A DNA stretch of 64,000 nt, from contig NZ_AQXZ01000019.1 in the NCBI RefSeq assembly GCF_000380645.1, positions 62,001-126,000 on the forward strand. Reading direction: 5' to 3'. The stretch is from Smaragdicoccus niigatensis DSM 44881 = NBRC 103563. GTDB taxonomy: Bacteria > Actinomycetota > Actinomycetes > Mycobacteriales > Mycobacteriaceae. Below, piece after piece: positions 38,324 to 46,436 of this stretch; the first letter of the stretch is position 1; the number at the start of each line of letters is the position of its first letter. The notes under the pieces were generated by a model, which was not told the origin of the DNA, ran no database searches, and was given only the letters and a program-made list of their open reading frames with translations. A program made the position numbers and the translations under genes.

Positions 38324-39076
38324 TCAGGCACCCTGTTGCGGCTTGCCCGACAGCAGGTTCCAGGCGGCGCTCGCGGCCTTCTGCTCGGCTTCCTTCTTGG
38401 TGCGGCCTACGCCAGTACCGGAAGGATTGCCGGCCACGAGAACAGTGGCCGTGAATTCTTTGTCGTGGTCGGGTCCGGTGGACGAGATCTCGTACACCGG
38501 GGTGCCGAAGGAACGCTCGGCGGTCAGTTCCTGGAGACTCGTCTTCCAGTCATGACCGGCCCCCATACGAGGAGCACGTTCCAGAAGCTCGGCGAAGAGG
38601 CGAAGGACGACCTCACGCGCGACCTCGATGCCGTGCTGGAGGTGAATGGCGCCGAGCAGCGATTCCATCGCATCGGAAAGAATGCTCGGCTTGTCTCGAC
38701 CGCCCGTAAGCTCCTCCCCCTTGCCGAGGAAGAGATGCGCGCCGACGCCACCCTCACCGAGTCCGCGAGCGACTTCCGCCAACGCGAACTGGTTGACGAC
38801 GCTTGCGCGCAGCTTGGCCAGCTCACCCTCGGGTTTCTCGGGATGAACGACGTAGAGCTGTTCAGTGATGGCGAGGCCAAGGACCGAGTCCCCGAGGAAC
38901 TCGAGTCGCTCGTTGGTCGGCAGGCCACCGTGCTCGTACGCGTACGACCTATGCGTCAAGGCCAGCGTCAGGAGCGCGGGTTCGAGCTCGACACCTAGTG
39001 CGTCGAGAAGTTTCCGATGCGCGTCTGCGCCATCCGCATGCGGGGCGCCCTGTCGCTGGCCTTCGACCTTAGACAT
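38324..39076 (-). CDS. rnc: Ribonuclease III
   Basis: 250 aa from ATG 39076 ([16 protein letters not shown]). RNase III signature [33 protein letters not shown] (second acidic pair), and the C-terminal dsRNA-binding domain [25 protein letters not shown] with [16 protein letters not shown]. Processes rRNA and structured RNAs. In the operon DUF177-rpmF-rnc-mutM. Confidence 0.97.
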   Translation of the reverse strand: MSKVEGQRQGAPHADGADAHRKLLDALGVELEPALLTLALTHRSYAYEHGGLPTNERLEFLGDSVLGLAITEQLYVVHPEKPEGELAKLRASVVNQFALAEVARGLGEGGVGAHLFLGKGEELTGGRDKPSILSDAMESLLGAIHLQHGIEVAREVVLRLFAELLERAPRMGAGHDWKTSLQELTAERSFGTPVYEISSTGPDHDKEFTATVLVAGNPSGTGVGRTKKEAEQKAASAAWNLLSGKPQQGA

Positions 39077-39096
39077 TTGGGTTGGAAGGAGACGCC

Positions 39097-39276
39097 TTAG
39101 ACGGCGATAACCTGCCGGCCCTTGTAGGTGCCGCAAGACGGGCACACCACGTGCGGGAGCTTCTTTTCGCCGCATGCCCGGTTCGGGCAGGACACGAGGG
39201 TAGGCGCAACGGCCTTCCACTGGCTCCGGCGCGAGCGGGTGTTCGAGCGCGACATCTTCCGCTTCGGAACGGCCAC
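39097..39276 (-). CDS. rpmF: 50S ribosomal protein bL32
   Basis: 59 aa from GTG 39276 with AAGGAGAG upstream: [20 protein letters not shown], zinc-ribbon Cys pairs in SCPNRACGE and VCPSCGTY, ending [10 protein letters not shown]+ (zinc-binding) L32. The complete gene was read directly from the minus strand and lies between DUF177 and rnc, the standard arrangement. Confidence 0.97.
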   Translation of the reverse strand: MAVPKRKMSRSNTRSRRSQWKAVAPTLVSCPNRACGEKKLPHVVCPSCGTYKGRQVIAV

Positions 39277-39342
39277 GTCCGTCTCTCCTTGCTATCTCCA
39301 CGCAGCCGAATGCCACGTGTCAAAGTCGGTGTTCTGGTCTAG

Positions 39343-39936
39343 CTACAACTGGTCGGCGGTGCCTTCACCATCAGGTGGATTCAGCTTCGCGGCGAGACCA
39401 GCCCAGCGAGGGTCAAGTATCTCATGACTGTGGTCCAAACCAACAATCGCGAGGAGAGCACCGCATTCGGTGCACAATCCGGGACAGTCCGGACGGCAGA
39501 CGGGCTGCAGCGGAAACTCCAGACCGGCGGTGTCCACGACAAGCGGTTCGAGGTCGATGTGATCGTCCTCGACGTGGTAGACCTCGCCCTCCTCGGTCGT
39601 CGCCTCGGTGGTGCTGTTGGGGTAGGCGAACAGCTCGAGAAACTCGAATTCGGCAGTGCCATCAAAAGGTTCGAGACAGCGGACGCACTCGCCCTTGGTC
39701 GGCGCGGTCGCCGTGCCGGTGACGAGCACGCCTTCCGAGACCGACTGGAACTTCAGGTCGAGTTCGACCTCGGCGCCAGGCTCGATCGCGATGAGGTCGA
39801 GGCCGATCCGATTGGTGACGTCGACCGTCCGATGCAGGGTCTTCATCCGGCCCGGGCCGCGGCCCAGAGATCGGATTTCGAACACAAAACCACCGTCGTG
39901 GATTTGACGGTGGTTGCGATGGGGTTTGCCGGACAC
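39343..39936 (-). CDS. YceD/DUF177 family protein
   Basis: 197 aa. Conserved parts: SVSEGVLVTGTATAPTKGECVRCLEPF, ELFAYPNSTTEATTEEGEVY and CRPDCPGLCTECGALL, the cysteine motif of the family. Related to plant DUF177 and bacterial YceD, needed for 23S rRNA accumulation, and always next to rpmF. Syntenic to Rv2926c. 66 bp separate it from rpmF. Confidence 0.94.
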   Translation of the reverse strand: MSGKPHRNHRQIHDGGFVFEIRSLGRGPGRMKTLHRTVDVTNRIGLDLIAIEPGAEVELDLKFQSVSEGVLVTGTATAPTKGECVRCLEPFDGTAEFEFLELFAYPNSTTEATTEEGEVYHVEDDHIDLEPLVVDTAGLEFPLQPVCRPDCPGLCTECGALLAIVGLDHSHEILDPRWAGLAAKLNPPDGEGTADQL

Positions 39937-39976
39937 GCTGCAAATCTTACCGTGCCCGGCAGCTCCAAAATTCCAG

Positions 39977-40684
39977 CTAGATGCGGCGGCGTCCGCGGCC
40001 CTGCGGCGCGACGAGTTCGGACGCGTGGTCCGGAACCGTGTAGCCGACGCGAAGGTTGTGGCGGCCGGTACCGACCGAACGCAGCGTGCCCTCGAGCAGC
40101 GCCTCGAACTCGCTCAGCTTGGAGTCGACGTACTGGTCGCACTCGTGGCGCTTCTGTGCCGCGTCAGCCTTGGCCTCGTCGATGATGCGAGCAGCCTCGG
40201 CCCGAGCCATCTGCATGACCTCGGTCTGCGACACGAGACGGCCACGCTCGGCCTCGCCCTCGGCGATCGCACGGTCGTAGGCGTCGCGGCCGGCGTCGAC
40301 CATGCGCTCGGAGTCTTCCTGCGCACGAGCGGTCAGCGCCTGGTACTCGTGGTTGGCCTCGTTGACGCGAACATCGGCGTCGTCCTGCGCCGAAACGACG
40401 ATCGCGTCGGCTTCCGCCTGGGCCTCAGCGACGAGACGAGAGGCCTCTTCGCGTGCCTCCCGCAGGATGCGGTCGGACTCGGTCTCGGCGTTCGCCAGGA
40501 TGTCGTCCTTGTCGTCGAGGACGTCCTGTGCGTCGTCGAGCTCAGCCGGGATCGACTCGCGAATGTCGTCCAGGAGGTCGAGCATCTCGCCCCGCGGCAC
40601 GATGCAGCTGCGCGTCGCCGGAATGCTCCGTGCCTCCTCGACGATTGCCACGAGTCCGTCCAGTGCCTCGAATACCCGGTACAT
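39977..40684 (-). CDS. sepIVA: DivIVA-like septum protein SepIVA
   Basis: 235 aa. N-terminal MYRVFEALDGLVAIVEEARS and SCIVPRGEMLDLLDDIRESIP are hallmarks of the mycobacterial DivIVA-domain protein Rv2927c (SepIVA). The centre is a long acidic/Ala-rich coiled coil (about residues 50-185, QDVLDDKDDILANAETESDR onwards) and the tail is basic (APQGRGRRRI). Septation and polar growth factor in mycobacteria. GGGGGTACGGG precedes the ATG. Confidence 0.94.
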   Translation of the reverse strand: MYRVFEALDGLVAIVEEARSIPATRSCIVPRGEMLDLLDDIRESIPAELDDAQDVLDDKDDILANAETESDRILREAREEASRLVAEAQAEADAIVVSAQDDADVRVNEANHEYQALTARAQEDSERMVDAGRDAYDRAIAEGEAERGRLVSQTEVMQMARAEAARIIDEAKADAAQKRHECDQYVDSKLSEFEALLEGTLRSVGTGRHNLRVGYTVPDHASELVAPQGRGRRRI

Positions 40685-40994
40685 CCCGTACCCCCGCTTC
40701 CCATGCTGATCTCTCGGTCTGAAGATCAGTGTGCCAACGGAATTCGCGCAGCTCGGGGCCTGCTGCCGAGTGTCAGATCACGATGAAGCCGCGGTTCGAA
40801 ATAGGAATTGTTACCAAGGGGCCCGCCGGCCCCACCGCGGCCGCCGGCATACGCGCCGATTTTGGACGCGCGGTTTCGCCAGGCGAACCGTTGCGTCCAA
40901 GATCAATTTGGATGGAGCTGCGCCAGGTCCCGCCCCTCGTTGCCGACCACTCTGAGCGACAAGTAGCGATGAGAGCCTGGGTCTCGAAGCGCAG
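40685..40994. other. 310-bp intergenic region coaD/sepIVA
   Basis: No credible ORF: the frames covering it are short and of shadow-like composition. It holds the long hairpin at 40858-40903 and a GC palindrome-rich stretch (GGGGCCCGCCGGCCCC at about 40828). The sepIVA promoter should lie in 40690-40800. M. tuberculosis has a very large lipid locus (PDIM genes) between the equivalents of these two genes; here it is absent. Confidence 0.6.
40858..40903 (-). terminator. Long imperfect hairpin downstream of coaD
   Basis: Arms of about 22-23 nt (40858-40880 and 40882-40903): GATTTTGGACGC...TTTCGCC pairs with GGCGAA...GCGTCCAAGATC, with a one-base loop and a small central mismatch. It lies about 90 nt after the coaD stop and probably ends the pyc-rsmD-coaD transcript. 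Confidence 0.6.
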
Positions 40995-41471
40995 CTATCT
41001 ACCCAGCTTCTCCATCAGGCGGGCGTGCACGCCCGGCGGAAGCATGTCCGTCACGTCGCCGCCGAACCGGGCGACTTCCTTCACGAGCGAACTGGACAGG
41101 TAGCTGTGGATCGGGTTGGTCGCGATGAACAGCGTGTCGACGCCGGACAGCTTGTTGTTCATCTGAGCCATCTGGAGCTCGTAGTCGAAGTCGCTTCCGC
41201 CGCGCAGACCCTTGACGATGGCCGTCACGCCGCGCTCGCGCGCGAAGTCGACGAGAAGGCCCTGCCATGCGGCAACTTCGACGTTCGTCAAATGGGTGGT
41301 CGACTCCCGGAGCAATTCGATGCGCTCATCGATCGTGAACATTCCCTGCTTGCTTGGGTTGACCATCACCGTGACGATCACGCGGTCGAACTGCGCCGCC
41401 ATTCGCGTGAAGATGTCGATATGGCCGTTGGTCACGGGGTCGAACGACCCCGGGCAGAGAACGCCTGTCAT
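40995..41471 (-). CDS. coaD: Phosphopantetheine adenylyltransferase
   Basis: 158 aa. [20 protein letters not shown] contains the T/HxGH nucleotidyltransferase motif; [33 protein letters not shown] and [17 protein letters not shown] complete the active site. Penultimate step of CoA synthesis (dephospho-CoA formation). TAGACT stands 7 nt before the ATG with no Shine-Dalgarno, so it may have its own leaderless promoter. Confidence 0.97.
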   Translation of the reverse strand: MTGVLCPGSFDPVTNGHIDIFTRMAAQFDRVIVTVMVNPSKQGMFTIDERIELLRESTTHLTNVEVAAWQGLLVDFARERGVTAIVKGLRGGSDFDYELQMAQMNNKLSGVDTLFIATNPIHSYLSSSLVKEVARFGGDVTDMLPPGVHARLMEKLGR

Positions 41472-41578
41472 GCGCCGGAGTCTATCGGGCCATAGTTGCG
41501 AATCGATTGCCTGAACACGGGAAATCCGCTGGTCACCAATACCGGATTGTGACCCGCACCACCCTTACCATCTGTCCC

Positions 41579-41812
41579 GTGGGCACAATCTTTGCAGAGG
41601 TCGAAGCACGCGTCGCCATGCTCGAATCCGAGCGTGCCAGCTTCCGCGCGCTACGGTCGGCCGTGATCGCACTCGAAGAGCAGCATGAAGCAGATTTGAA
41701 GAAGATCGAGGCGCTCCATACGCGCATCGATCAACTCACCGCGCGGCTTCAGCAGTTCGAGGACAGCCAGGACGACATCAACGATCTGCTCGTCAAGGCA
41801 ATCGAAACCTAA
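41579..41812 (+). CDS. Small coiled-coil protein, unknown function
   Basis: 77 aa from GTG 41579 (VGTIFAEVEARVAMLESE), on the plus strand between the minus-strand coaD and rsmD. Nearly the whole protein is heptad-like and highly charged (residues about 5-72, e.g. ALEEQHEADLKKIEALHTRI). GC-rich third positions support coding. TACCAT lies 7 nt before the GTG, so a leaderless mRNA is likely. Its TAA overlaps the convergent rsmD stop by 3 bp. No family recognised; a longer start at 41507 exists but lacks signals. Confidence 0.7.
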   Translation: MGTIFAEVEARVAMLESERASFRALRSAVIALEEQHEADLKKIEALHTRIDQLTARLQQFEDSQDDINDLLVKAIET

Positions 41813-42363
41813 GCCTCGACAACCGCGAGCTCGACCCGCGTCTCTCCATAGTCGGTCGACTTCAGCAAATCAATGCCTTTGGGCCACAAAGTCTTCGGCG
41901 ATCGCGCCGAACGCTCGAGCACGATGAACGTGCCATCCTCGACCCAGCCGTTGGCCAGTAGCGCGGCCAGATCAGCGCTCACCGCGGCGTCGGACACGGC
42001 ATACGGCGGGTCGCTGAAAACGACATCGAACGGCCGCTCCGATTTCGTCGCCAGCACCGATCCGACCGTCGCAGTCCGCAACTGACCACCGATAGCAAGC
42101 TGCGCGATGTTGTCGCGAATGATCCGCGACGCCTTCGCATCGGACTCGACGAGCACCGCCGACTCAGCGCCCCGCGAGAGCGCTTCCAACGCCAGCGCGC
42201 CCGATCCCGCGTAGAGGTCGAGCACGCGCAGTCCGTCGAAGTCCACGCGTGCCGCAAGGGCACTGAACACCGCTTCGCGGACGCGGTCGGAGGTCGGTCG
42301 GGTTCCCGTAGCGGGAACCTTGATCCGACGACCTCCGACCGAGCCGGAAATGATTCTGGTCAA
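41809..42363 (-). CDS. rsmD: 16S rRNA (guanine966-N2)-methyltransferase
   Basis: 184 aa from a TTG start 9 nt after the pyc stop. MTRIISGSVGGRRIKVPATGTRPTSDRVREAVF is the RsmD start (abbreviated motif GTRPTSDRVREA), SAM motif LDLYAGSGALALEALSRGA, and catalytic SDPPYAV. Methylates G966 in the 30S subunit. Sits between pyc and coaD as in M. tuberculosis. Confidence 0.96.
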   Translation of the reverse strand: MTRIISGSVGGRRIKVPATGTRPTSDRVREAVFSALAARVDFDGLRVLDLYAGSGALALEALSRGAESAVLVESDAKASRIIRDNIAQLAIGGQLRTATVGSVLATKSERPFDVVFSDPPYAVSDAAVSADLAALLANGWVEDGTFIVLERSARSPKTLWPKGIDLLKSTDYGETRVELAVVEA

Positions 42364-42372
42364 TCAGGCCGC

Positions 42373-45300
42373 CTAGTCAGCCGACGTGCCTTCGCCCTCG
42401 ATCACGACGAGGAGGTCACCACCCTCGACCTGCTGCACCTTGCCGATCGCGACACGCGTGACGGTGCCGGCCCGCGGCGCGGTAATCGCGGCTTCCATCT
42501 TCATGGCCTCGATCGTGGCGATGGTGTCACCGGACTGGACCCTCGTCCCGACCTCGACCTGCAGCGTCACGACACCGGCGAACGGCGCCGCGACGTGGTT
42601 CGGGTTGTTGCGGTCGGCCTTCTCCGCAGCCGGTACCTCGGCCGCGATCGACCGGTCGCGTACCGACACCGGACGCAGCTGGCCGTTGAGAATGCACATG
42701 ACAGTGCGCATACCGCGCTCGTCCGGCTCCGAGACGGCCTCGAGTCCGATGAGCAGCTCGACACCCTTGGCGAGCTGAACGCGGTGCTCTTCGCCGCGGC
42801 GCAGACCGTAGAAGAACTGGTTCGCCGACAGCAGCGACGTGTCTCCGTACTGCGCACGATGAGCGAGGAATTCCTTGGTCGGTCCCGGGAACAGCAAGCG
42901 GTTGAGCGTCCCGCGACGCGTCTTCGAATCAGCGTCGAGACCGGCTTCGTCCTCCGCCGACAGCGGCGTCTCCGGCTTCGGCTTGCTGCGGCCTTCGAGC
43001 GCCTTCGTGCGGAACGGCTCGGGCCAGCCACCGGCCGGGGTGCCGAGCTCGCCGCGCAGGAAGCCGATGACCGACTCCGGCAGGTCGTACTTCTGCGGGT
43101 TGGCCGCGAACTCCTCCATCGTCACGCCCGCGCCGACGAGCGCCAGCGCGAGGTCGCCGACGACCTTCGACGACGGCGTCACCTTGATAAGGCGCCCAAG
43201 CATCCGGTCAGCACCGGCGTAGGCATCCTCGACGGCTTCGAAGCGGTCGCCGAGCCCGAGGGCGATCGCCTGCTGGCGCAGGTTGGACAGCTGACCACCC
43301 GGGATCTCGTGGTTGTACACGCGACCGGTCGGCGACGGCAGACCCGATTCGAACGGCGCGTAGACCTTGCGCAGCGCCTCCCAGAACGGTTCGAGATCGC
43401 ACACCTTTTGCAGGTCGAGGCCCGAATCCCGTTCGGTGTGCGCGGCGGCCGCGACGATCGCCGACAGCGGCGGCTGCGACGTGGTTCCCGCCATCGGCGC
43501 CGACGCACCGTCGACCGCGTCCACACCCGCCTGCCATGCCGCGTACAGCGTCGCGAGCTGGCCACCGGGGGTGTCGTGCGTGTGCAGGTGCACGGGAAGA
43601 TCGAAGTTCGAGCGCAGCGCGGTCACGAGCTTGACCGCCGCCGGTGCCCTCAGCAGACCCGCCATGTCCTTGATCGCAAGGATGTGCGCACCCGCATCGA
43701 CGATCTGCTCGGCGAGCTTGAGGTAGTAGTCGAGGGTGTAGAGCTCCTCGTTCGGGTTCATGAGGTCGCCGGTGTAGCTCATCGCCACCTCGGCGATCGG
43801 CGTTCCCGCTTCTCGAACCGCATCGATCGCGGGACGCATCTGATCAACGTTGTTGAGTGCGTCGAAGATGCGGAAGATGTCGATTCCGGTGTTCGTCGCT
43901 TCCTGGACGAACGCACGGGTGACCTTCTCCGGATACGGCGTGTAGCCGACTGTGTTGCGCCCACGCAGCAACATCTGGAGGCAGATGTTCGGCACATCTT
44001 CACGCAGCAGCGCGAGACGCTCCCACGGGTCCTCGTGGAGGAAGCGCAGTGCGACGTCGTAGGTCGCACCACCCCAGGCCTCGATCGAGAGCAACTCCGG
44101 GGTCATGCGCGCGACGTGACCGGCGACCATCGTCAGACCGCTCGTCCGGACGCGGGTCGCGAGCAGCGACTGATGTGCGTCACGGAACGTCGTGTCGGTG
44201 ACCGCGATGGCCTTCTGCTCACGCAATGCCCGGGCGAAGCCCTCCGGGCCGAGCTCGAGAAGGCGCTGGCGCGATCCGGGCGGCGGCGGGACCGAGAGGT
44301 CGAGCTTGGGCAGTTTCGTGTGCGGGTAGACCGTCGACGGGCGGTTGCCATGGGGCTTGTTGACCGTGACGTCGGCGAGGTAGCTGAGGATCTTCGTTCC
44401 ACGGTCCGCCGACGCGTGCAAGGTCAGCAACTCTGGGCGCTGCTCGATGAACGACGTGGTCACGCGGCCGGCGCGGAAGTCGGCGTCGTCGAGAACGGCC
44501 TGCAGGAACGGAATGTTCGTCGCGAGACCGCGAATACGGAACTCGGTGACCGCACGACGTGCGCGCGAGACGGCCGTGGGGAAATCCCGGCCGCGACAGG
44601 TGAGCTTGACGAGCATCGAGTCGAAGTAGCCGGTGACCTCGGCGCCGAGCGTCGTACCACCGTCGAGACGAACGCCCGCGCCACCCGGCGTGCGGTAGGC
44701 GGTGATACGACCGGTGTCGGGACGGAAGCCGGCCGCCGGGTCCTCGGTCGTGATGCGGCACTGCAGAGCGGCACCGCGCAGGACGATGTTGTCCTGGCTC
44801 AGGCCGAGGTCGGCGAGCGTCTCACCCGAGGCGATCCGCATCTGTGCCTGCACGAGGTCGACGTCGGTGACCTCTTCGGTCACCGTGTGCTCGACCTGGA
44901 TTCGGGGGTTCATCTCGATGAACACGTGCTTGCCACGCTCGTCGAGCAGGAACTCGACGGTGCCCGCACACGAGTAACCGATCTGCTTTGCGAACGCGAC
45001 GGCGTCTGCGCAGATCTGGTCCCGGATTGCCGGGTCGAGGTTCGGTGCCGGAGCGAGCTCGATGACCTTCTGGTGGCGGCGCTGCAGCGAACAGTCACGC
45101 TCGAAGAGGTGAATGACGTTGCCCTGCTCGTCGGCAAGGATCTGCACCTCGATGTGGCGCGGGTTGATGACGGCCTGCTCGAGGAAGACCGTCGGATCAC
45201 CGAAAGCAGACTCCGCCTCGCGTGCAGCAGCCTCGATCGATTCACGCAGCTGCGCCTTTTCCTGCACTCGGCGCATACCGCGACCGCCACCACCGGCAAC

Positions 45301-45777
45301 GGCCTTGACGAAGACCGGGAACTCCATGTCCTCCGCAGCGGCGAGCAGCGTGTTGACGTCCGAACTCGGTTCTGACGACGACAGGACCGGCAGTCCGGCA
45401 GCCTTTGCCGCGGCGATCGCGCGGGCCTTGTTACCGGTCAGCTCGAGGATCTCGGCCTTCGGGCCGACGAACTTGATGCCCGCTTCGCGGCAAGCTGCGG
45501 CCAGGTCCGGGTTCTCGGACAGAAAGCCGTAGCCGGGGTAGACCGCATCCGCGCCGCATTTCTTTGCGACCGCGACGATTTCCTCAATCGACAGATAGGC
45601 ACGGACCGGGTGGCCCTTCTCGCCGATCTGATAGGACTCGTCGGCCTTCAGGCGGTGCACGGAATTGCGGTCTTCGTATGGGAAGACCGCGACACTACCG
45701 GCGCCCAGTTCATAGGCTGCGCGGAAGGCGCGGATGGCAATCTCGCCGCGGTTGGCGACCAAGACTTTTGAGAACAT
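42373..45777 (-). CDS. pyc: Pyruvate carboxylase
   Basis: 1134 aa, full length. Biotin carboxylase (residues about 1-450; VAGGGGRGMRRVQEKAQL, EMNPRIQVEHTVTEEVT), carboxyltransferase (about 540-810; DTTFRDAHQSLLATRVRT, HTHDTPGG), linker, and C-terminal biotinyl domain with IEAMKMEAAI. Anaplerotic oxaloacetate formation. TAAGTT lies 6 nt before the ATG, predicting a leaderless transcript. Diverges from the cold-shock-like gene over 148 bp. Confidence 0.98.
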   Translation of the reverse strand: MFSKVLVANRGEIAIRAFRAAYELGAGSVAVFPYEDRNSVHRLKADESYQIGEKGHPVRAYLSIEEIVAVAKKCGADAVYPGYGFLSENPDLAAACREAGIKFVGPKAEILELTGNKARAIAAAKAAGLPVLSSSEPSSDVNTLLAAAEDMEFPVFVKAVAGGGGRGMRRVQEKAQLRESIEAAAREAESAFGDPTVFLEQAVINPRHIEVQILADEQGNVIHLFERDCSLQRRHQKVIELAPAPNLDPAIRDQICADAVAFAKQIGYSCAGTVEFLLDERGKHVFIEMNPRIQVEHTVTEEVTDVDLVQAQMRIASGETLADLGLSQDNIVLRGAALQCRITTEDPAAGFRPDTGRITAYRTPGGAGVRLDGGTTLGAEVTGYFDSMLVKLTCRGRDFPTAVSRARRAVTEFRIRGLATNIPFLQAVLDDADFRAGRVTTSFIEQRPELLTLHASADRGTKILSYLADVTVNKPHGNRPSTVYPHTKLPKLDLSVPPPPGSRQRLLELGPEGFARALREQKAIAVTDTTFRDAHQSLLATRVRTSGLTMVAGHVARMTPELLSIEAWGGATYDVALRFLHEDPWERLALLREDVPNICLQMLLRGRNTVGYTPYPEKVTRAFVQEATNTGIDIFRIFDALNNVDQMRPAIDAVREAGTPIAEVAMSYTGDLMNPNEELYTLDYYLKLAEQIVDAGAHILAIKDMAGLLRAPAAVKLVTALRSNFDLPVHLHTHDTPGGQLATLYAAWQAGVDAVDGASAPMAGTTSQPPLSAIVAAAAHTERDSGLDLQKVCDLEPFWEALRKVYAPFESGLPSPTGRVYNHEIPGGQLSNLRQQAIALGLGDRFEAVEDAYAGADRMLGRLIKVTPSSKVVGDLALALVGAGVTMEEFAANPQKYDLPESVIGFLRGELGTPAGGWPEPFRTKALEGRSKPKPETPLSAEDEAGLDADSKTRRGTLNRLLFPGPTKEFLAHRAQYGDTSLLSANQFFYGLRRGEEHRVQLAKGVELLIGLEAVSEPDERGMRTVMCILNGQLRPVSVRDRSIAAEVPAAEKADRNNPNHVAAPFAGVVTLQVEVGTRVQSGDTIATIEAMKMEAAITAPRAGTVTRVAIGKVQQVEGGDLLVVIEGEGTSAD

Positions 45778-45925
45778 CCCGCTAACTTACCCGGCTTCTT
45801 GTTACAGATACCGGCAGGTTGGTGTGTCCGAACCCTCACTGTCCGCAGGTCATCGACGTGAACTTCACAGTGCTTACCCAGAAACTGCACCGGCGCAAAT
45901 GTCAGCGCGCGGTTAGGCTGAATTC
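45778..45925. promoter_or_regulatory. Divergent leaderless promoters, pyc and cold-shock-like gene
   Basis: 148 bp. On the minus strand TAAGTT (45784-45789) is 6 nt before the pyc ATG. On the plus strand TAGGCT (45914-45919) is 6 nt before the GTG at 45926. Neither start has a Shine-Dalgarno sequence. -35 elements are not obvious. Confidence 0.55.
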
Positions 45926-46324
45926 GTGGAAACCGGCAAGATCGTTCGGTTCGACGCGGACCGCGGGTACGGATTCATCAGTCCGGACTCGGGCGGCGAC
46001 GACCTGTTCGTCCATACGAACGACCTGCACTTCGAAAAGTCCGTCGCACGACCAGGAACGGTCGTGCGATTTCGTTCGGAATCGAGCGACCGGGGCGCGA
46101 AAGCGGTCGACGTCGAACTCCTCGAAGGCCGCCCCGCACGCGCGTACGCGCCGGGGAAGTCGAAACCGACCGGTGAGTGCGACACGCTCGACGAACAGGA
46201 CTACCTCAGCGAAGTCACTGAGATCTTGATCGAGAGCGCACCGTCCATGACCGGAGAGCAGATCGCCGCAGTCCGTCAGGCGTTGCTGCGCGAGGCGATC
46301 CACCACGGCTGGGTAGACGAGTAG
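45926..46324 (+). CDS. Cold-shock-domain protein with C-terminal extension
   Basis: 132 aa. Residues 1-66 form a cold-shock domain: TGKIVRFDADRGYGFISPDSGGDDLFVHTNDL carries RNP1 (YGFIS) and RNP2-like (LFVHT) motifs. The C-terminal 60 residues are a separate, mostly helical part (EQDYLSEVTEILIESAPS ... ALLREAIHHGWVDE), as in the mycobacterial CspB type (about 135 aa). RNA chaperone. TAGGCT stands 6 nt before the GTG, so leaderless. Ends in a huge hairpin facing recG. Confidence 0.9.
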   Translation: METGKIVRFDADRGYGFISPDSGGDDLFVHTNDLHFEKSVARPGTVVRFRSESSDRGAKAVDVELLEGRPARAYAPGKSKPTGECDTLDEQDYLSEVTEILIESAPSMTGEQIAAVRQALLREAIHHGWVDE

Positions 46325-46436
46325 GGCTGCGAAACGCCTCCGGGGTGACCGTTCTCGCGCAAGGCGGCTTGTACAAACCAAGCGTTTCGTACAAGCCGCT
46401 CTGGACGAGAATGGTCACCCCGGAGTAGCGCAGCCC
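46324..46436. terminator. 113-nt three-tier nested hairpin between convergent genes
   Basis: Fills the whole gap between the cold-shock-like stop and the recG stop. Tier 1: GGGCTGCG (46324-46331) with CGCAGCCC (46429-46436). Tier 2: CTCCGGGGTGACC (46338-46350) with GGTCACCCCGGAG (46413-46425), extended through a G-U pair to TTCTCG/CGAGAA, about 20 bp. Tier 3: GCGGCTTGTAC (46364-46374) with GTACAAGCCGC (46389-46399) plus AAAC/GTTT in the loop. About 43 paired bases per strand. Presumably a bidirectional terminator; its size is exceptional. Confidence 0.85.
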
